From positions 1 to 64,000 of the forward strand of contig CAVZCC010000005.1 of NCBI GenBank assembly GCA_963773765.1: 64,000 nt of DNA, in the 5' to 3' direction. Position numbers and translations under genes: made by a program. The notes under the pieces were generated by a model. The model was not told where the DNA came from, searched no databases, and was given only the letters and a program-made list of their open reading frames with translations. Positions 12,091 through 23,276 of this stretch are shown piece by piece (position 1 is the first letter of the stretch; each line of letters starts with the position of its first letter). Source of the stretch: CAVZCC01 sp963773765. GTDB taxonomy: Bacteria; Actinomycetota; Acidimicrobiia; Acidimicrobiales; Microtrichaceae.

Positions 12091-14424
12091 CTATGCTCCC
12101 TCCTCAACCACCTCCTGGGCACTGAGCATTCGACTCAATCGCGGCGCACCCTCGCCACTACCGGGATCCAGAGCCCGCCAAGCATCGTTCCAGGCACGCT
12201 GGATCTGGAAGATGCGAAAGCAATTCCGGCCGATGTTGTTGCTGGGACAAATGGGGTCCTCCAGGTAGAGGGGGTCGAACTTGTAGGGATTCTCCAGGAA
12301 GGGGGCACCTGCGGGGCGGGCCTGCTGTTGCTGCTGTTGTTGCTGCTGGACGTAGTACTCGGGCATGTCCAGGTCGCCGCCCCCACCAAGGCTGACGCGG
12401 CGGTGGGGACCGAGAGAGGGCATATGCTGCGGGTGATGCTGGTGGTGGTGCTGCTGTTGCTGCTGTTGCGCCCCTCGGCTGAAGTAGCAGCGGTGGTTGG
12501 TGCTGACGCCCATGGTGCGGGGGTCGAAGTGGTTGCTGTAGAAGTCCAGGAAGCCCAGGAGGAGCGAGCCCGTGTCCATGGCGTTGGACTGCTCCTGCAG
12601 GTAGCGCGCCACCATCAGCACCAGGCCGTAGGAGGAAAGGCCCCCGGAGTAGGACTCCATGAGCCCGCGCTCCTTCATGAAGTGCTTCAGGACCAGCACC
12701 AAAGGCCGGAGCGCGGGGTTCTCCCGAAGAAGCTCGGCAATCACTCGATTGGCCAGCAGTCCGTTGTGCTGCCCGCCCTCGATGGAGACGTCCAGGTACA
12801 CCTCTCCTTCTCCCGCTGCCGCTGCCGCCAGTGCTACGCCTGCTGCCACCGCTGCTTCGTCCACTCCGTCCCCCTGGAGCTCGGAAGGCTGGATTGGTGC
12901 CGCAGGCACAGCTCCTCCTCCTCCTGCTGGAGGCATCGGAAGGGGTGGGGGCCTGGGCTCGACCTTCATCTTGATTACTGGGATGGCCGTGTGGGAGATG
13001 ATCTTAATGCTTGCTGGATTCACCCAGGCCGTCGCCCGCAACCTGCGCGCGAGCTCCTGCTGCCACGTCTCCTTGATGGCGTTGCGGCCTTCCAGGACCC
13101 CGGGCGCCTCCGCCGGCGCGTCTCGCCGGACCTTGGGCAGGCAGATGACCAGGTCCACGTCGCTGGAGGGCAGTGCCAAGCCAGAGACGAAGGAGCCAAA
13201 GGCCTTGACCTGAGCACGCGGCCACAAGGATTGCACCACCTGCCGGCAGCGGTTGACGGCCACCGTTTGCTGGGGGAGGCGGGAAGCCGTTGTCTCTGAA
13301 ACGCGTCGGACGAAAGCTGCAATATCGTCGCACAGGCGAGAACGCACGTCGAGGAGAGGTCGGCGCAAGGTGAAGCCCGAGCAAGCGTGAGCCAATACGT
13401 TGGTGGGCGCGCTTCCTTCGTGCTGACTCAAGTCCAGTCCGGCCGAGTGAAGACGCAGGGTGGTGTCTTCGGGGTGATGATGGATCGAAGGAATGAGGGA
13501 GGAGCTCGGCGGGCAGGCGGGATGGGGAGGGACGACGAAGTCGTCGCCGCCAAGCGAGACGGACGCCGAGATAGCCTGCCGCGACTGCTGGTGGTGGTGG
13601 TGGTGTTGAAGCTGCGGTTGTTGTTGCTGTGGATGGTGGGGATGATGCCTTTCCCCCCACAAATGAAGCGGGCCGGATGGATTGCGTGGAAGGGAGACTG
13701 CGAACGCACCGCCGGTACCACCTCCTTCCAACCGAGCCCGCCGACCCATGGCGCCCAAAGTCGCGGCGGTGGTGGCGATGCTGTGCTTGGTCCCCTCCGC
13801 CGAGTAGACAGTGGCGCTGCTGGTTGGAGGGAAGGGACTCGCTGCAGCCAGGGCCGCCCGGGGCTGGGGCACCCCTCCCTGCCACGCTCCCGCACTGCCG
13901 CCGCCGCCGTCACCGCGCCCATCGTCACTCATGATTTCCATGTGGTGGGGGCCATGCCGAGAAAACAAGGGGTGCTGGTGTGGGGGCAAGTGCCGCAGGT
14001 GCAAGTGGGCCGGGGCAAAGCCGTAGGACGGCAATGCGAATCCATGCGGCGGGGTAGCAGAATAGGGCGGGTAGGTGTTGCCACCACCTCCTCCTCCTCC
14101 TCCTTGAGACAGCGCCCCTCGTTGTGCCGCCAAGACCCCGCGCAACGTGGCCACCTCCGCCTCGAGCTTCAGGCACAGGTCCTTGAGGAGCGTCTCGTTA
14201 GAAGCAGCTCCATGTGCTTCTCTGTTCCCGTCGCCCGATGAGGAGAGAGAGGAGGAGGAGGCACTGTCCATGCTCACCCCCCAGCCGCCTTGTTGGCCGT
14301 CGCAGGTCATGGATGAAGCATCCTCATCCTCCTCTTCCTCCAGCTCCTCCCCTTCCTCTGCCACCATTGCTGCTGCCTCTGCCTCAGCAGCCTCCTCCAC
14401 CCCTTCCTGCATCTCCACCGCCAC
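12091..14424 (-). CDS. TRF4/PAPD5-like non-canonical poly(A) polymerase core
   Basis: Nucleotidyltransferase that probably adds tails to RNA 3' ends in the nucleus (TENT4/TRF4 family). The frame is open for 777 codons. After a Gln/His/Ser-rich region it has CDDIAAFVRRVSET, then the Pol-beta motif FGSFVSGLALPSSDVDLVI around residues 405-425 with two metal-binding Asp. The third Asp is probably in EVYLDVSIE. The central PAP domain follows (LVLVLKHFMKERGLMESYSG, then GLSSYGLVLMVARYLQEQ), and the PAP-associated part YLEDPICPSNNIGRNCFRI. Inserts are poly-Gln, poly-Ala and poly-Gly. The amino end at 14424 is only the limit of this frame: the gene probably continues upstream through one or more frame breaks. 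It converges on the HIBCH-like gene, about 220 bases from its stop. Confidence 0.85.
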   Translation of the reverse strand: MAVEMQEGVEEAAEAEAAAMVAEEGEELEEEEDEDASSMTCDGQQGGWGVSMDSASSSSLSSSGDGNREAHGAASNETLLKDLCLKLEAEVATLRGVLAAQRGALSQGGGGGGGGNTYPPYSATPPHGFALPSYGFAPAHLHLRHLPPHQHPLFSRHGPHHMEIMSDDGRGDGGGGSAGAWQGGVPQPRAALAAASPFPPTSSATVYSAEGTKHSIATTAATLGAMGRRARLEGGGTGGAFAVSLPRNPSGPLHLWGERHHPHHPQQQQPQLQHHHHHQQSRQAISASVSLGGDDFVVPPHPACPPSSSLIPSIHHHPEDTTLRLHSAGLDLSQHEGSAPTNVLAHACSGFTLRRPLLDVRSRLCDDIAAFVRRVSETTASRLPQQTVAVNRCRQVVQSLWPRAQVKAFGSFVSGLALPSSDVDLVICLPKVRRDAPAEAPGVLEGRNAIKETWQQELARRLRATAWVNPASIKIISHTAIPVIKMKVEPRPPPLPMPPAGGGGAVPAAPIQPSELQGDGVDEAAVAAGVALAAAAAGEGEVYLDVSIEGGQHNGLLANRVIAELLRENPALRPLVLVLKHFMKERGLMESYSGGLSSYGLVLMVARYLQEQSNAMDTGSLLLGFLDFYSNHFDPRTMGVSTNHRCYFSRGAQQQQQQHHHQHHPQHMPSLGPHRRVSLGGGGDLDMPEYYVQQQQQQQQQARPAGAPFLENPYKFDPLYLEDPICPSNNIGRNCFRIFQIQRAWNDAWRALDPGSGEGAPRLSRMLSAQEVVEEGA

Positions 14425-16510
<2,086 letters not shown>

Positions 16511-16884
16511 CCATGGCGCTGCGGGCTGGGCAGGCAGGGGATGGGGCGGACCATGATGGTGGGGCTTCTTTCCATTCAGGGGTGCTCTCCTCAGACCCTC
16601 TTTCTGACCATTGTAGGACAACCAGTGGCAGCTGCAGCCGCTTCCTGTCAGTGGGTGTGTTGTCGTGGTGGTGTGCAAGGCGTGAGAAGGGGAGCGCGGG
16701 TACATTTGGTTGACACACTGGAGCACGCAAAAGAAGGAATGAAATGTTGCGCGGGTGGGTCGCCGACGATTGAACGAGGCAGGAGTGCTTGCCTTCGATC
16801 CTGCTTCATTTTTGCCTGACTCAACACTGACCAATGTTCCCCTTTTTTCCCAAACACAGGGCCACGAGTACCATCCCTGCCACC
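16511..16884. promoter_or_regulatory. Divergent intergenic region upstream of ferredoxin
   Basis: About 370 bases between divergent starts, so it should contain the promoters of the ferredoxin gene and of the minus-strand gene. A TTTTTTCCCAAACACAG tract near 16843-16859 could be a splice acceptor in the ferredoxin leader. No other element is clear. Confidence 0.35.
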
Positions 16885-17776
16885 ATGAAGTTCTGCTTGC
16901 TCCTTCTTGTCGCTTGCGCCTCGTCTGCCCTCGGTAAGTGCGGTGGGGAGACGCTAGGATACGCTCTAGTTGCAGTGCAGTGCCTCCACATGGCATCTGC
17001 TTTGATCCAAAGGGTGGGGATGGGTGGGGTTTGAGCTCGATGGTTGGTGCGTGCAGGCCCGGTAACACGAGGGTAGATAGGATGTGGAACAGTAGACAGA
17101 ACGCGCAGTTGCCTTTTGCGTCCATGGCCGCTGTATTGGTAGGGACATAGGCACACACGACCCCCGCCGCTCCATTTGTTCCAGGACGAACGACCCCAAC
17201 ACGACTGACCGTCCCTCTTTCTATCTTTTCCCACGTCTCCGACCACAGCATTCCTACCGCCCATGCCAAGAGGGGTTGGGGCTCGCTCTGCAGTGCGGGC
17301 CGCCCCGCTATTCGGGCACCAGGTGACGATCGAGGTACGTTGCAGTCGGATCGATCGGTGGGGAGGTTTTTGGGGGAGGGGTCTCAATCGTATTTGTCGT
17401 CGATCTTGGAGGCCAAGCACGGCCTGCCTTCACATCATCGAGGCACTGACTATCATGCTCTTTTATTTCTCCCCTCCCCCTCTGTCAGACGCTGGACGGC
17501 AAGACGCACACGATCAACGTGGAGTCGTACAAGTCGGTACTAGAGGCGGCCCTGGACGAGGGCATCGAGCTACCCCACGACTGCAAGCTCGGTGCATGCT
17601 TGGCCTGCTCTGCGAAGGTCGTTTCGGGCACAGTAGATCAGACGGGCTCGACGCTGGACGACTCGCTCATCGAGGCTGGCTTCGCGCTCACCTGCTGCGC
17701 CTACCCTCAATCAGACGTCGTCATCCGCTCCATCCCCGAGGACGAACTGATCGACGAGCAGTTTGCTCCTCTCTAG
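16885..17776 (+). CDS. petF: Plastid-type 2Fe-2S ferredoxin precursor, three exons
   Basis: Photosynthetic electron carrier, reduced by photosystem I in the plastid stroma. Exons 16885-16933, 17249-17334 and 17489-17776 give 140 residues with phases intact. The first exon is a hydrophobic signal peptide (MKFCLLLLVACASSAL). The next begins AFLPPMPRG, so the junction reads ASSALAFLPP, resembling the Ala-Phe cleavage motif of bipartite plastid preproteins in stramenopiles. The mature domain has the full plant-type cluster ligands CKLGACLACSAKV plus a fourth Cys in FALTCCAYPQSDV. The C-terminus EDELIDEQFAPL is an ordinary ferredoxin tail, somewhat long. Placing exon 1 separately from the transit-like region is common in such genes. 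Confidence 0.9.
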
Positions 17777-18047
17777 GGCCAATAGACGGACGAAAGAAAA
17801 GAAAGAAAGAAGATGAGAAAGCATCCCAACGACACATAAAATGCAGAAGAGAAAGAAGCGTAAGACCCTCTAGTCGATAGTGTCGATAGTGTGGCAGGGT
17901 GAGGGGCCGAGGGGTAGATAGGCAACGCTCGTGAAGACATGTCACACACCAAGAGGAAAGTCAAGAAAATGCGCATACTATACAACTCAATATAAGATAA
18001 AATTGTTTATGGACTGGTTTCTTCTATTTCTTCTCTTCTTTCTGTAT
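17777..18047. other. Convergent 3' regions of ferredoxin and lipoyl synthase
   Basis: AT-richer spacer between two convergent genes. It includes AATATAAGATAAAATTG around 17988-18004, which may serve polyadenylation on either strand. No coding signal. Confidence 0.4.
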
Positions 18048-19705
18048 TTACATTGCGCCGACGCGCTGCTGCTCCTTCTGCGGCTGCCCCTCGGCTGGGA
18101 GAGTGCCTTCTTGGCCTTGCTTCTTGAGGAGGCCCTTCAAGAAAAACTCCCCCGCCTTGTAAGACGAACGGACGAGCGGTCCCGAGGCCACGTACTTGAA
18201 CCCCAACCCCTCCGCCTCCACTTGCCACTCTCGGAATTGCTCCGGCGTGACAAACTCTTTCACAGGCATGTGCCGCTTGGTCGGCCGCAGGTACTGCCCG
18301 AAAGTCACCACGTCCACCCCCGCCGTGCGTAGATCTCGCAGTGTGGCCCGAATATCCTCGGGGCGTTCCCCCACCCCGAGCATGAGTGAGGTCTTGGTCA
18401 AAAGGGTGGGCACGCACTTCTTGGCGTGCTCCAGGACGAAGAGCGATTGGGAGTAGCCTGCCCGGTGGTCCCTCACGCGCCGCTGCATCCGTTCCACGGT
18501 CTCGAGGTTGTGCGCGTACACATCCAGGCCCGAGGTGGCCACACGCTCGATGAGGGTGGCCTGACCTCGGAAATCTGGGGTCAGGCATTCCACCAACAGC
18601 GAGGGCTTGCGGCTCTTGAGTCCTCGGACGGTCTGGGCGAAGTGCTCCGAACCTTGATCCTCCAAGTCGTCGCGGTCCACGCTGTCAGGATGATAAACCA
18701 AAAGGAATGTTATTAGGTGCGTTGTTGTTTAAAGAAGGGAATGCTGCTGCTGCAAAAAGCTAGACACCAGCCCCCTTACCTGGTCAAGACGACATAATCC
18801 AAGCCCCACTCGGTGATGGCCTGTGCCACATGCTCGGGCTCCAAGGGGTCTGTTTCGTGTCGATGATAGAAAGTTAAGGAAGGTGAGTTGGTATACTACA
18901 CCTTCATTCATCTGCTTCTGGCTATTCTACCCCCTCCTTTTCATCTACTACTTACCCAATGCCGCCGGTGTTCGGCTGGTCTTGACGGCGCAAAAGCTAC
19001 AGCCCCGCGTGCACGTGTCGCCCATAATCATGATGGTCGCCGTAGCCGTGCCGTCCTTGCCCCCACCCCAGCACTCGCCAATGTTCGGGCAGCGAGCCTC
19101 CTCGCACACCGTGGCCAGCTTCAGCTTTCGGACCTATTATTTTTGGGTGGGGTTGAGTAGGGGTGGGAGGGAGGGAATAAGAAGTGAGAACGGAGACACA
19201 AGGGAAAGGAAGTAAGGGCCTAACAAAATGTAGTTGTATCTCCAGCTAAACGTACCGTGCTCTTCAATCGTAGGTAGTTCTCGCCTTCAGCGGGCACGGC
19301 CTTCAGCCAACCTGTTGTGTAGTGGGGAGGTCGGGGGGATATCGAGGGTCAGCACCATATGTCGTCGAGCAGGAACATCCAACCCACCCGACCGCATCAC
19401 GTACTTGGCTTGGGCTCCATGCGCTTCTTTCGTCGTGGAGCGGGGCTAGCCCCATCAGCAGTGGCAACCTCTGACACTGGCATGGTGGGTGGAATGAGGG
19501 ACATGGCAATCCCCGCGGCGTCCTCTTCCTCCAACTGCTTGCGCAGGTCTTCCAAGCGGGCGGACGAGGACGAAGCCGAGCCCCTGGCCGCACAACGAAG
19601 CGACGATGCTGCTGCCAATGCTGATGTGGGCGCTGCTGCTGCTGCTGCTGTTGCTGGCCGTGAGAGCAGGCATCGGCGCGACGCGTGGCGAGCAACGGCA
19701 TTCAT
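18048..19705 (-). CDS. LIAS: Lipoyl synthase, probably mitochondrial, five exons
   Basis: Radical SAM enzyme that inserts two sulfurs into protein-bound octanoate to make lipoate. Exons 19705-19405, 19311-19256, 19133-18956, 18849-18780 and 18681-18048 sum to 412 codons plus stop with all phases matching. The N-terminus (MNAVARHASRRCLLSRPAT) is Arg-rich with no acidic residue, as in mitochondrial presequences. RMEPKPSWLKAVPAEGENY is the LipA entry motif. The auxiliary cluster ligands are in ATVCEEARCPNIGECW and the SAM cluster in CTRGCSFCAVKT (CX3CX2C). ITEWGLDYVVLTSVDRDDL and TKTSLMLGVGE are further LipA blocks, and the terminal RSSYKAGEFF holds the conserved RSSY. A plastid copy would normally have a signal peptide, which is absent. 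Confidence 0.93.
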
Positions 19706-20318
19706 GATGACGATGATGAGGGGAGTGTTGTTGCTGGTGCTTGTGCGGAGGACAGGAGCAGACGGCAACGACTTCCGGCTGTGCCTGCCTGTGAGTGGGG
19801 TAGATGTAGTAATGGGTAAACCTTGAGTATAGTAAGGAGGACGGTGGGCATTTTCAGGAGAGTCTCGTCCTTGCTTCGCCTCGGAAGCAAGCAACGTTCG
19901 ACCCCAATCAGGTCATCATACTGGGCGTTCAAATGGAACACGTCGCCCACACACCGATCCCACGAACCAACAAGCGGGGGAAAATGCACGTATGCGCGAT
20001 TCATTGTTTTTGAGTGGCGAGAAGTTGGCTCCTAGGCCTCGATCTTGGCGTGCCACTACACGACTTTCGGCCTGGCTGCCAAATCACTGGCCACGCCCTC
20101 TGCCTCCCCACCATCCACGTGCCCGACCCCGTCGACTCCCGCTTGCGTCGCCTCTCGCCGCAAGTGCGGAACCTGCCTCTTGCCTTTCGAGCGGTCCCCC
20201 TGCATTCCTCTGATTCATGCCCTCTTTTCGTTTGTTCTCACGCAATTTGCCACCGCCACCACCACCCACGCACAGGCCACCACACGACACGCTCGCAGCA
20301 GCCCGCCAGCCAGCAGCC
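19706..20318. promoter_or_regulatory. Divergent intergenic region, lipoyl synthase / mitochondrial carrier
   Basis: About 610 bases between two divergent genes for mitochondrial proteins. Both promoters should lie here, and shared control is possible but not shown. Open frames in it (for example plus 20014-20318, continuing into the carrier in other frames) lack domain character. Confidence 0.4.
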
Positions 20319-21272
20319 ATGGGTGAAAAACAGACCAGCATGGCCGAGACGATACAGCCTTTCGTCTGCGGCGGCGCGAGTGCTTGTTTCGCCAGCAGCA
20401 TCATCCACCCCATCGACCTGGCCAAGGTGCGCCTCCAGCTCTTCTCCACGCTCAACCCCGGCATGAAGGCACCAGGCGCCGTGAGCGTGATCGTGAACCT
20501 GGTCAAGAACGACGGCGTGGCGGCGGCCTACGCGGGCTTGAGTGCCTCGCTGATGAGGCAAGCGATCTACGGCACGGCACGCATTGGCTTGCACCGGACC
20601 TTTTCTGACAAGCTGGAGAAGAGCACGGGCGGGGCTATCCCCTTCTGGATGAAGACCTTGAGTGGCATGTTGTCGGGCGGCATCGCCGTCTGCATCGGCA
20701 CGCCCTTCGACGTGGCCCTGGTGCGCATGCAGGCCGACTCCATGAAGCCCATCGAGCTGCGCCGGAACTACAAGAACGTGTTTGACGCCATCGGGCGCAT
20801 CTTCAGGGAGGAGGGCCCCAAGCGGTTGTACGCAGGGCTGGCCCCGAACGTTCTGCGCGGCATGTCTATGAACGTGGGTATGCTCGCCTGCTACGACCAG
20901 GCCAAGGACGCCATCGCCGTGCACGTGACCAAGGACAAGGACCCGAAGAAGCCGTCCGTGGTGACCAACCTCCTCTCCTCCGCCGTGGCCGGCTTCACCT
21001 CGGCCTTCTTCTCCCTTCCCTTCGACATGCTCAAGTCCCGGATGCAGGACATGAAGCCCGACGCCAAGGGCAACATGCCCTACTCCGGCCTGGCCGACTG
21101 CACGCTGGCCATCTTCAGAAAAGAGGGCCTGCTCGCCTTCTGGACCGGCTTCCCCGCTTACTACGGCCGGTGCGCGCCCCACGCCATGATCATCCTGCTC
21201 ACCATCGAGCAGGTCACCAAGGTCTACCGGTCCGTCTTTGTGGTCGCCAAGCCCGTGCCCCTTGCCTCATAA
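20319..21272 (+). CDS. Mitochondrial carrier, 2-oxoglutarate/malate type
   Basis: Inner-membrane antiporter of the SLC25 family, 317 residues, intronless. Three repeats are visible. Repeat 1 has the signature HPIDLAKVRLQLFSTL, repeat 2 TPFDVALVRMQADSM and repeat 3 LPFDMLKSRMQDMKP, all matching PX[DE]XX[KR]X[KR]. Each is followed by a loop such as EEGPKRLYAGLAPNVLRG. The second signature ending ALVRMQADS, followed by RRNYKNVFDAIGRIFREEG, is typical of the oxoglutarate/malate carrier (SLC25A11). The substrate is inferred from this resemblance; dicarboxylate carriers are close. The ATG at 20319 gives the usual short N-terminus, and the Met at 20340 is an alternative. Confidence 0.88.
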   Translation: MGEKQTSMAETIQPFVCGGASACFASSIIHPIDLAKVRLQLFSTLNPGMKAPGAVSVIVNLVKNDGVAAAYAGLSASLMRQAIYGTARIGLHRTFSDKLEKSTGGAIPFWMKTLSGMLSGGIAVCIGTPFDVALVRMQADSMKPIELRRNYKNVFDAIGRIFREEGPKRLYAGLAPNVLRGMSMNVGMLACYDQAKDAIAVHVTKDKDPKKPSVVTNLLSSAVAGFTSAFFSLPFDMLKSRMQDMKPDAKGNMPYSGLADCTLAIFRKEGLLAFWTGFPAYYGRCAPHAMIILLTIEQVTKVYRSVFVVAKPVPLAS

Positions 21273-22194
21273 GAAGGGGGGGGAGGCGCAGAAGAAGGAG
21301 CAGCAGCAGCAGCAGCAGCAGCAGTAGCAGCAGCAGGAGAAGGAGGCTGCTTAGGTAGAGTTACAGACGATAGGTAGAAGAAGGAGAAGGAGAAAAGGAG
21401 AGGCTGGCTGGGAGGGAGCGAGGGAGGGAGGGAGGAAGGGAGGCGGGCGGACACCAAATGAATGAATTGCCCTGATAATGACTCCATTATGGAGGGAGGT
21501 GGGGAAGGGTAGCTGCTTTATTTTTATATATTAAGGGGCACGCACATCGGCCAGCCAGGCCCTTGGGTGCGGGCGGGCGAGTAGGAGGGGGATGGAGGGA
21601 GGGAAGGAGGGGAGGTGGGAGGTCTCTATATAGAAGAGAGAGAAAGAGAGTGGAGAGGATTACTGACGCGAAACGAAATGTGCGGTGTGACAGTTTTGGA
21701 GGGGGACAGGACACCCCATACCCATCGATTTAAAGGAAAATATAATGCATAATGTCCATGCTTCTCCTTCTCCCTCTCTCCACCAGTGTGGTGCGTGGGG
21801 CGACGACTGACTGTTCAATGTTTTTTCTTCTTCCTGGTTCTTTCTTTTGCTGCCTGCGCGAGTCTTTTTGCTTTTCCTTCCTTTCTTTTGGTTCCCTCTC
21901 TCTTCTCTTCGTACCTACACACATACACACAAAATGCTTATAGAATGACGATGCTCGTGTGGCAAACTTTGTTGTTTTGGGCCTTGATGTGGCGTTCTCT
22001 CTTCCTTTTCTTCCTCTCATCTTTAGTCGGTGTCAATTTGGTGTGGGAGTGGGTGCTGTTGTTGTTGGTATATTGGCAGAAAAAAACAGATCTTTCCCTT
22101 GTCGTATCAGGTGTGCAAATCCAATTCATAAATCATGGAGAAATCCCTCGTTCGTTGCTCCCCTTTCCTCCAGGCGATGGGTGACCTTCACTGC
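21273..22194. other. Intergenic, carrier 3' region with CAG/AGG repeats
   Basis: No supported gene. It begins with a (CAG)n tract at 21299-21338 just after the carrier stop, then AGG- and GGGA-rich DNA to about 21620. Beyond that it is pyrimidine-rich and AT-richer. ATATAATG near 21741 and AATAAA-like strings may be 3'-end signals of the carrier or of the convergent HMG gene. Confidence 0.4.
21299..21338. repeat. (CAG)n microsatellite in carrier 3' region
   Basis: Tandem CAG/GCA triplets broken by one TAG, about 27 bases after the carrier stop codon, so it is probably in the 3' untranslated region. Confidence 0.8.
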
Positions 22195-22826
22195 TTAGGA
22201 CTTGTCGTGATGCTTCTTATGTTTTTTGTGCTTCTTCTTCTTCGACTTCTTCACCTCCTTCTCTTCTGACGTGTCCGACTCCGTGTCATCCTCCTCCTCC
22301 TCCTCCTCCTCTGCATCCTTGGCCGCCGCCGCCGGGGCAGCCGCCTTGGCCACGGCTCCTCCCCCCCGCCTTCGCCACCCCCACCGCCGCGCCCGGTCTT
22401 GTTGGCCTTGTAGTTGTCCATCTTGCCCTCGTACACGGTCTTCTCCTTCTTGGCCAGCTCCTGGTACTTCTCCTTCTCCTCCTCGCTCAGCTTCTTCCAG
22501 TCGGCAGCCAGCACCCCCATCAGGTCCGTCATCTTGGCCTCGGGCTGGGCCGCCCGCAGCGTCGGGGTGTGCTCGCAGACATAAAACTGGTACCCGCTCT
22601 TAGGCCGCTTGGGCAAGTCCGGGTCCCGCTTCCCCTTGCGCTTCTTGCCATTCGTGCCGTTCGCCTCCTCCGCGGCAGTCTTGGGTTCGGGCAGCTTCAG
22701 CACGGCTTCGAGGGTGGCCTCGTCCCCAGCGGCCAGCTTAGCAAAGACCGCGGCCTGCTGCGCGGCAAAGGCTTGTTGTTTCTGAAAGAGCTTCGCGTAG
22801 CACAGCGACAGCTTCTGGGGGTCCAT
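22195..22826 (-). CDS. HMG-box chromatin protein
   Basis: Single-HMG-box DNA-bending protein. The start MDPQKLSLCYAKLF is at 22826, followed by an Ala/Glu-rich helix. The basic segment GKKRKGKRDPDLPKRPKSGY leads into the HMG box (YQFYVCEHTPTLRAAQ, then MGVLAADWKKLSEEEKEKYQ, then YEGKMDNYKA). Beyond the box the open frame turns into an Arg-rich string. One base added or removed in the homopolymeric G/C stretch near 22363-22370 gives instead an Ala-rich stretch, an acidic run (AEEEEEEDDTESDTSEEKE) and a Lys/His-rich tail ending HKKHHDKS at a TAA at 22195. That acidic-then-basic tail fits HMGB/FACT-like proteins, so I treat the break as a homopolymer error. Length is about 205 residues. Confidence 0.8.
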
Positions 22827-23276
22827 GATGCTGGGACTGGGTTGGTGTGGTTGGGTTTTGGGCCGCGGTGAGATGGGCAAGGGCTCCAATCGGGCGCGAA
22901 GGATATTCTGAAGATGGGCAAGAGCGGGGGAGATGAACCAAGCCAGCGGGGCTTACCTGTTGCTTGTGCGGGCACGGAACCGGGTGGCGCTGACGCTGTC
23001 CGAGGTGCTGGTGTGGCCTGTGTGCGTGTAGTATGTGTGTGGGCAGGGTTAAGTAAAGCAAGACAAGAGGAACTCCTAGAACAACCAGCTCCTAGAACAG
23101 AAGGGCCGCTGATGACGCCCGCCGCAGTTGCTTCTGTGGGGTGCGTTTCGCGAGACCCCTTTTTCTGCCTTTTTGTGCCTCTAGCCTCACCCTCTCTTTC
23201 CCCTTCCCTTCTTCCTCTCTCTTACAGGCACAGGCACAAGCAGCTTCCAAGTCCAGCAAGCAGCCAAGCCACACAC
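22827..23276. promoter_or_regulatory. Divergent intergenic region, HMG box / Ku70
   Basis: About 450 bases between divergent starts. It ends in a long pyrimidine tract (CTCTTTCCCCTTCCCTTC) followed by CTTACAG at 23220-23226, a possible splice acceptor in the Ku70 leader. No gene is visible. Confidence 0.4.

Noticed and set aside
12034..13299. Plus-strand open frame of 421 codons
   Set aside because: Opposite the nucleotidyltransferase core. Contains low-complexity Leu/Val/His runs from CAG repeats and no domain.
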